A stretch of 9,782 nt of DNA from Acidimicrobiia bacterium. Lineage in GTDB: Bacteria; Actinomycetota; Acidimicrobiia; Spongiisociales; UBA5794. Each line of letters begins with the position of its first letter. Position 1 is the stretch's first letter. The notes beneath the pieces were generated by a model. The model saw nothing but the letters and a program-made list of their open reading frames with translations, was not told the DNA's origin and made no database searches. A program made the translations under genes and the position numbers. The DNA is taken from positions 1 through 9,782 of the forward strand of contig JAOZMA010000048.1 in the NCBI GenBank assembly GCA_029934555.1, written 5' to 3'. Shown one piece after another: positions 5,950 through 9,782 of this stretch.

Positions 5950-6359
5950 ACGTCCTCCCGCCTGACGAACTTGGTCTTGATCGGCAGCTTGTGAGCGGCC
6001 AGGCGCATGGCTTCACGCGCCAACTCCTCGTCGACGCCTGCCATCTCGAACATCACGCGTCCGGGCTTGACGACCGCTACCCAGTACTCCGGATTGCCCT
6101 TGCCTGAACCCATGCGGGTCTCAGCGGGCTTCTCGGTGATCGGCTTGTCCGGGAAGATCGTGATCCAGACCTTTCCGCCACGCTTGATCTTTCGTGTCAT
6201 GGCGATACGAGCCGCTTCGATCTGACGGGCGGTGACCCAGCCGCGCTCTTGTGCCTGGAGGCCGTACTCACCGAACGAGACCTTCGCCCCGCCCTTCGTC
6301 TTGCCCTTCATACGACCCGTCTGCACCTTCCGGTACTTGGTGCGCTTCGGCATCAACAT
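5946..6359 (-). CDS. rplP: 50S ribosomal protein L16 (uL16)
   Basis: L16 lies near the A site of the 50S subunit and helps position the tRNA acceptor arm; it is added late in assembly. The 137 residues start MLMPKRTKYRKVQTGRMKGK, as in nearly all L16 proteins. They contain GEYGLQAQERGWVTARQIEA, the basic signature RKIKRGGKVWITIFPDKPIT (about 56-75) and MGSGKGNPEYWVAVVKPGRV with the conserved GKG and KPGR. ATG 6359 follows the rpsC stop by two bases. An in-frame GTG at 6365 would overlap that stop and add two residues, but the upstream AAGGGGG would then be only three bases away, against nine for the ATG. Confidence 0.97.
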   Translation of the reverse strand: MLMPKRTKYRKVQTGRMKGKTKGGAKVSFGEYGLQAQERGWVTARQIEAARIAMTRKIKRGGKVWITIFPDKPITEKPAETRMGSGKGNPEYWVAVVKPGRVMFEMAGVDEELAREAMRLAAHKLPIKTKFVRREDV

Positions 6360-6361
6360 GC

Positions 6362-7792
6362 TCACGCACCCCCTTCGGTGTCATCGTCGTTCTCGGCTGC
6401 AACCTCGTCTGCAACCTCGTCGAGCACCTCGGCGACCACCTCAGCTTCGAGAGCCTCCTCGACCGCCTCGTCCGCTACGACGTCAGCCTCGATGGCTTCC
6501 GCGACGGCTTCGATGGCGGCTTCGTCGGCTTCTTCGGCGGCCTCATCAGCGACCTCGGCGATAGCTTCGGCAGCCGCAGCTTCAACGAGCGCTTCCTCAG
6601 CTACATCTGTAGCGATCACGGCTTCGACCGCGGCGTCTTCGGACCCGGTTCCCTCGGCGATGGCCTCGGCAACGAGTGCCTCTTCCACGGCGACCTCGGC
6701 GACTAGCTCAGCGACCTCTGCTTCGGCGTCGGCTTCATCAGCGACTGCGTCGGCAACGATCGCTGCATCGACCGCGTCTACTGCCGTCACCTCGGCATCT
6801 ACAGCCTCGACGACCGCTTCAACTGCGACTTCTTCGGCAACAATCGCGGTGACGTCTGCAACGACGGCCGCGTCCTTGACGCTGTCTTCTGTGGCCTTCT
6901 TGGCTTCTTCGAACTCAGCAGCGGCATCGCTCGTCGTTGGCTTGCGTCTGCCGCCTCCGGCTTCGATAAGACGCTTGCCACCCTTCTTACCGCCTCCGGG
7001 TTCGACGGGGCGCTTGCCACCGCCTGCCTCGATGAGACGCTTTCCACCGGACTCACCGGCAGCCGCTTCGGCGCGTGACCGTGCGGAACGACGACGTCGT
7101 TGCGCAGGTCCGCCGGCAGCGAGACGTGCCTCTGCAGCGATCTTCTCATTGCGGGCGGTGACCGACGTGAGCAAGTCCCCGCGATACACCCAGACTTTGA
7201 TGCCGACGGCACCAACAGATGTCCGGGCCGTTGCGGTTCCGTAGTCGATGTCTGCCCGGAGCGTGTGCAACGGCACGCGCCCTTCGAGATACCACTCGCG
7301 ACGCCCCATGTCGGCTCCACCGAGACGACCCTGGGCCTGAACGCGAACACCTTCTGCGCCCGCCTTCATGGCGGTGGTCACCGTGCGCTTCATGGCACGC
7401 CTGAACGCGACGCGACCTTCGAGTTGGTCGGCGACGCTGCGTGCAAGAAGCTGAGCATCGAGCTCCGGGTTCGCTACTTCGATGACGTTGAACTTGACGT
7501 TGCGGTTCGTCAGCTCCTCGAGACCGCTGCGGAGCCGTTCGGCCTCCGAGCCGCCACGACCGATGACCACGCCGGGACGCCCGGTGTGGATGTCGATCTG
7601 GACCTTCTTGTCACCGATCCGCTCGATGTCGATCCGTGAGACCGCACCGCGCGTCAGTTCGTCGCGCAGGTACGTCCGGATCTTGTGGTCTTCGTTGACC
7701 TGAGCGGCGTAGTCCTTCTCGCTGTACCAACGGGATTTCCAGTCGGTGACGATTCCGAGCCGCAGGCCGTAGGGATGGATCTTCTGGCCCAT
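6362..7792 (-). CDS. rpsC: 30S ribosomal protein S3 (uS3) with very long acidic C-terminal tail
   Basis: S3 lines the mRNA entry channel of the 30S subunit and contributes to ribosomal helicase activity. The core (residues 1 to about 215) is normal: MGQKIHPYGLRLGIVTDWKS at the start, a type II KH domain with IGRGG at 77-81, R131/R132/K135 at the positions of the E. coli helicase residues, and GRREWYLEGRVPLHTLRADI. After it come a basic linker (about 216-286) with two copies of GGKRLIEAGGG (249-259 and 271-281), and a tail of about 190 residues rich in Ala, Val, Glu and Asp. Residues 307-476 contain no Lys, Arg or aromatic residue. The total of 476 residues compares with about 210-280 in most bacteria. 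ATG 7792 shares one base with the rplV stop, and GGAGGAGG lies seven bases upstream. The tail stays in frame up to the rplP junction, so it is not a frameshift artefact at the end. Confidence 0.97.
   Translation of the reverse strand: MGQKIHPYGLRLGIVTDWKSRWYSEKDYAAQVNEDHKIRTYLRDELTRGAVSRIDIERIGDKKVQIDIHTGRPGVVIGRGGSEAERLRSGLEELTNRNVKFNVIEVANPELDAQLLARSVADQLEGRVAFRRAMKRTVTTAMKAGAEGVRVQAQGRLGGADMGRREWYLEGRVPLHTLRADIDYGTATARTSVGAVGIKVWVYRGDLLTSVTARNEKIAAEARLAAGGPAQRRRRSARSRAEAAAGESGGKRLIEAGGGKRPVEPGGGKKGGKRLIEAGGGRRKPTTSDAAAEFEEAKKATEDSVKDAAVVADVTAIVAEEVAVEAVVEAVDAEVTAVDAVDAAIVADAVADEADAEAEVAELVAEVAVEEALVAEAIAEGTGSEDAAVEAVIATDVAEEALVEAAAAEAIAEVADEAAEEADEAAIEAVAEAIEADVVADEAVEEALEAEVVAEVLDEVADEVAAENDDDTEGGA
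6365..6931 (-). repeat. Low-complexity Ala/Val/Glu/Asp coding region of the S3 tail
   Basis: This region encodes S3 residues 288-475 or so. It is built largely of GCN, GAN and GTN codons and has local direct repeats, for example a 12-bp unit (plus strand ctgcaacctcgt) twice in tandem at 6397-6420. From residue 307 on I count 57 Asp/Glu in 170 residues, with no basic residue. Hydrophobic Val, Ile and Leu recur every three or four positions in the last part (around 435-465), which would suit an amphipathic helix. The bias creates long open frames on the opposite strand that should not be read as genes. Confidence 0.8.
6941..7048 (-). repeat. Duplicated GGKRLIEAGGG segment in the S3 linker
   Basis: Two copies of the 11-residue segment GGKRLIEAGGG and a related middle copy, GGKRPVEPGGG, lie within S3 residues 249-281. 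The two identical protein copies differ at several synonymous codon positions, which suggests an old duplication held by selection on the protein, or independent codon drift. The segment is basic and Gly-rich, and links the folded S3 core to the acidic tail. Confidence 0.75.
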
Positions 7793-8136
7793 TAGGCGTC
7801 CTCCTCCGTGTCTGCGACGATGATCGTGATATGGCTCGTGCGCTTTCGGATCCGCGTCGCGCGGCCCCTGGCACGCGGACGCCATCGCTTGAGGGTCGGG
7901 CCCTCATCGGCGTACGCCTCGGCGACAACGAGCTCTTCCGAGTCCGCTGCAAGATTGTGCTCCGCGTTGGCGATGGCCGAGTCGAGGCACTTGAGGATCG
8001 GGTCGGCGGCGCGACGCTGGGTGTGCTTCAGCACGACGCGCGCTTCGTCGACGGGGAGACCCCGTACGAGATCCAGCACCCGCCGCACCTTGTACGGCGA
8101 CTGCCGTACGTGCCTGGCTTTCGCTTGGACCTTCAT
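7792..8136 (-). CDS. rplV: 50S ribosomal protein L22 (uL22)
   Basis: L22 binds all domains of 23S rRNA, and its long beta-hairpin lines the peptide exit tunnel. It is a known site of macrolide-resistance mutations. The 114 residues start MKVQAKARHVRQSPYKVRRV and continue with DLVRGLPVDEARVVL. The hairpin is recognisable as GPTLKRWRPRARGRATRIRK (about 79-98), followed by the conserved TSHITIIV strand. A short acidic end (ADTEEDA) follows. The ATG overlaps the rpsS stop by four bases (ATGA), and the TAA stop shares one base with the rpsC start. Confidence 0.98.
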   Translation of the reverse strand: MKVQAKARHVRQSPYKVRRVLDLVRGLPVDEARVVLKHTQRRAADPILKCLDSAIANAEHNLAADSEELVVAEAYADEGPTLKRWRPRARGRATRIRKRTSHITIIVADTEEDA

Positions 8137-8414
8137 CGTTTCCTCGCTGCTTTCTCGCTCATCTGGTGTCCCCGGAACGTCCGGGTTGGAGCGAACTCGC
8201 CGAGCTTGTGCCCGACCATCGATTCGCTGATATACACCGGCACGTGCTTGCGGCCGTCATGCACTGCGATGGTGAGGCTCACCATCTCGGGCGTGATCGT
8301 CGACCGCCGGCTCCATGTCCGGATCACTCGCTTGTCGCTGCTGGCGTTCGCTGCTTCGACTTTCACTAGGAGGTGCTCGTCGACGAACGGCCCCTTCTTC
8401 AGGCTCCTCGCCAT
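8133..8414 (-). CDS. rpsS: 30S ribosomal protein S19 (uS19)
   Basis: S19 sits in the 30S head with S13 and takes part in contacts with the large subunit and A-site tRNA. The 93 residues are the typical length and show the family throughout: MARSLKKGPFVDEHLLVKVE at the start, then KRVIRTWSRRSTITPEMVSL and the PROSITE-type signature region IAVHDGRKHVPVYISESMVG with HKLGEFAPTRTFRGH following. The ATG lies three bases after the rplB stop. The stop overlaps rplV by four bases. Confidence 0.98.
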   Translation of the reverse strand: MARSLKKGPFVDEHLLVKVEAANASSDKRVIRTWSRRSTITPEMVSLTIAVHDGRKHVPVYISESMVGHKLGEFAPTRTFRGHQMSEKAARKR

Positions 8415-8417
8415 GGT

Positions 8418-9251
8418 CTACCTCCGACCCTTCTTGCTACGCCTGCGCACGATGTACTTGTCGCTGGCTTTCTTCTTCTTGCGTGTGCGTCCTTCGGGCT
8501 TGCCCCAAGGGCTAACCGGGTGACGTCCACCCGAACTGCGGCCCTCACCACCACCGAGGGGGTGATCGACCGGGTTCATGACGACACCACGAGACTGGGG
8601 GCGCTTGCCCTTCCAGCGGCTGCGGCCCGCCTTGCCGATCTTGACCAGTTCTGCGTCGGGGTTACCGACCTGGCCGACGGTCGCCCTGCAGTCGAGCAAG
8701 ATCTGGCGCATCTCACCGGATGGCAATCGCACGAGCGCGTACTTGCCTTCCTTGGACATGAGCTGGATCGCCGTACCTGCGGAACGGCCCATCTTGGCTC
8801 CACCACCAGGGCGGAGCTCAACGGCGTGCACGATCGTACCGGTGGGGATGTTGCGAAGTGGCAACGCGTTCCCCGGGCGGATCTCCGCCGACGAACCGGA
8901 ATCGAGCATGTCTCCGACTTCGATCTTCAGAGGAGCGAGAATGTATCGCTTCTCTCCGTCGACGTAGTGGAGCAACGCGATACGCGCATTGCGGTTCGGG
9001 TCGTACTCGATCGCTGCGACCTTGGCGGGAACACCGTCCTTGGTGCGGCGGAAATCGATGACCCGGTAGCGCCGTTTGTGGCCGCCACCGCGGTGACGCG
9101 ATGTGATGCGTCCATAGGAGTTCCGGCCGGAAGACCGCTTCTGCTTCGCCAGGAGGCTCTTCTCCGGCTTCGACTTCGTAATGGTCTCGAAGTCGGAGAC
9201 GGTTTGGAACCGGCGGCCCGGCGAGGTTGGCTTGAGTTTCTTTACACCCAT
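8418..9251 (-). CDS. rplB: 50S ribosomal protein L2 (uL2)
   Basis: L2 is a primary 23S rRNA-binding protein near the peptidyl-transferase centre, needed for subunit association. The 277 residues are the usual length. The N-terminal part (MGVKKLKPTSPGRRFQTVSD) is followed by an OB-like domain with SSGRNSYGRITSRHRGGGHK, then an SH3-like domain. The C-terminal region holds VVMNPVDHPLGGGEGRSSGG, in which H230 corresponds to the E. coli His229 linked to peptidyl-transferase activity. The end is strongly basic (RTRKKKKASDKYIVRRRSKK). The start ATG at 9251 is four bases after the rplW stop, with GAGG inside the rplW 3' end as a likely ribosome binding site. Confidence 0.98.
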   Translation of the reverse strand: MGVKKLKPTSPGRRFQTVSDFETITKSKPEKSLLAKQKRSSGRNSYGRITSRHRGGGHKRRYRVIDFRRTKDGVPAKVAAIEYDPNRNARIALLHYVDGEKRYILAPLKIEVGDMLDSGSSAEIRPGNALPLRNIPTGTIVHAVELRPGGGAKMGRSAGTAIQLMSKEGKYALVRLPSGEMRQILLDCRATVGQVGNPDAELVKIGKAGRSRWKGKRPQSRGVVMNPVDHPLGGGEGRSSGGRHPVSPWGKPEGRTRKKKKASDKYIVRRRSKKGRR

Positions 9252-9255
9252 GTCG

Positions 9256-9543
9256 CTATACCTCGAAGATGTCGATCTTGTCGCCGTCGGCGAGCTTCAC
9301 GAAGGCACGCTTGGTGTCCTTGCGCTTACCGAGCATGTAGCCGGTTCGCTTGAGCTTGCCCTTGCGGTTGATCGTGTTCACGGACACGACCGTCACGTCG
9401 AAGATCGACGCGATGGCCTGTTTGATTTCGGTCTTGTTCGCCCGTCGGTCGACGACGAACGTGTAGGTGTTCGTGTCTTCGATTGTGTCGTATGACTTCT
9501 CAGAAACGATCGGTTCGAAGATGATGTCCCGTGGATTCTTCAC
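9256..9543 (-). CDS. rplW: 50S ribosomal protein L23 (uL23)
   Basis: L23 stands at the mouth of the exit tunnel and is the main docking site for trigger factor and SRP. The 95 residues contain the conserved opening (DIIFEPIVSEKSYDTIEDTN), TYTFVVDRRANKTEIKQAI with the key N-K-x-E-I-K motif, and the KLKRTGYMLGKRKDTKRAFV segment matching the family's RxGRxxGxxxxxKKAxV region. Start is GTG at 9543, overlapping the rplD stop by four bases (GTGA). A strong AAGGAGG seven bases upstream supports it. Confidence 0.97.
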   Translation of the reverse strand: MKNPRDIIFEPIVSEKSYDTIEDTNTYTFVVDRRANKTEIKQAIASIFDVTVVSVNTINRKGKLKRTGYMLGKRKDTKRAFVKLADGDKIDIFEV

Positions 9544-9782
9544 GCGCCCACCTCCTTAGAGTCGCCGGCTTCGAGCTGCGAGCTACCAGCTTCGGACTCC
9601 GAGCCTTCCCCTTCGGGCTGTCCGCTGTCCGCTGTCAGCTGTTGGCTTGCAGCTTGCTGCTCAGCATGCTCCTCCGTACCGCGCGGAACGCTCTGTCCCA
9701 GCTCCAACGTCCCCTTCGACATGATGACCGTCTCGGCCCAGAGCACGTCGTAGGTGTTGGCTTGCCCCAGGTTCGATGCGAT
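9540..9782 (-). CDS. rplD: 50S ribosomal protein L4 (uL4), C-terminal part only, with repeat-encoded tail
   Basis: L4 binds 23S rRNA with a loop reaching into the exit tunnel; in E. coli it also represses the S10 operon, but the region needed is not in this window. Only the last 80 residues are visible; the frame runs through the right edge. The first 30 match the normal L4 end (NTYDVLWAETVIMSKGTLEL), where most L4 proteins stop soon after. About 50 more residues follow, rich in Gln, Glu, Ser, Ala and Gly, and mostly encoded by a 7-bp-phased repeat. Identity rests on this short match plus position directly before rplW, as in all S10 clusters. The GTG at 9746 is an internal codon, not the start. 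Confidence 0.93.
   Translation of the reverse strand: MASNLGQANTYDVLWAETVIMSKGTLELGQSVPRGTEEHAEQQAASQQLTADSGQPEGEGSESEAGSSQLEAGDSKEVGA
9551..9557 (-). promoter_or_regulatory. Shine-Dalgarno site supporting the GTG start of rplW
   Basis: The minus strand reads AAGGAGG, one of the best matches to the anti-Shine-Dalgarno sequence in the window. It lies inside the last codons of rplD and ends 7 nt before the GTG at 9543. It justifies the non-ATG start, which is the only clear non-ATG start chosen here. Confidence 0.8.
9569..9666. repeat. Heptanucleotide-phased degenerate array within the 3' end of rplD
   Basis: Read in steps of seven on the plus strand from 9569, fourteen consecutive units all begin with C and most with CT. 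Examples are cttcgag (9569), ctgcgag (9576), ctaccag (9583), ctgtccg twice (9618 and 9625), ctgtcag (9632) and cttgcag (9646). A shifted reading gives a consensus near TNNCAGC. The phase holds for 98 bp with no indel. It is read through in frame as part of the L4 tail. It shares 18 of 19 bases, inverted, with the array between rplO and secY. No known function. Confidence 0.65.

Noticed and set aside
6249..7244. A 331-residue plus-strand frame rich in Ser, Ala and Thr opposite rpsC
   Set aside because: It is the antisense of the GCN/GAN/GTN codon-biased S3 tail, which rarely gives stops on the other strand. It has no recognisable domain, and the minus-strand S3 reading is certain.
7793..7885. 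Upstream extension of the rpsC frame to 7885
   Set aside because: The added residues are the out-of-frame 3' end of rplV. MGQKIHPYG is the universal S3 start and has a strong GGAGGAGG.
8373..9353. A 326-residue plus-strand frame opposite rplB and rplW
   Set aside because: It runs across two conserved minus-strand genes and their junction and resembles no protein family; it is a high-GC shadow frame.

Overview
This window is a nearly uninterrupted stretch of the bacterial S10-spc ribosomal-protein gene cluster. Every gene lies on the minus strand, so it reads from high to low coordinates. The protein sequences and high G+C point to a high-GC Gram-positive bacterium, most likely an actinobacterium. 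An Acidimicrobiia-like lineage is my guess from protein style and long Ala/Glu tails; I could not test it by alignment.

Layout in transcription order: the 3' end of rplD (L4, cut by the right edge), rplW (L23), rplB (L2), rpsS (S19), rplV (L22), rpsC (S3), rplP (L16), rpmC (L29), rpsQ (S17), rplN (L14), rplX (L24), rplE (L5), rpsN (S14), rpsH (S8), rplF (L6), rplR (L18), rpsE (S5), rpmD (L30), rplO (L15) and secY (cut by the left edge, probably within a few codons of its end). The order is the canonical one. Neighbouring genes overlap by 1 or 4 nt or are 0-7 nt apart, including across the S10/spc boundary (rpsQ-rplN), which implies one transcript with translational coupling. The only real gap is the 91 bp between rplO and secY.

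Together the genes supply 19 proteins of the two ribosomal subunits plus the SecY channel through which ribosomes export proteins. No RNA gene, mobile element, CRISPR array or clear terminator is visible.

The unusual content is extra sequence added to otherwise conserved proteins. S3 is about twice its usual length, with a basic linker and a roughly 170-residue Ala/Val/Glu/Asp tail that has no Lys or Arg. S5 has a repeat-built Asn/Arg/Asp N-terminus. L4 ends in a Gln/Glu/Ser/Ala tail encoded by a degenerate array of 7-bp units, and a related array in inverted orientation fills part of the rplO-secY gap. S14 is the long form without zinc ligands, whereas the best-known actinobacteria carry the short zinc form at this locus.
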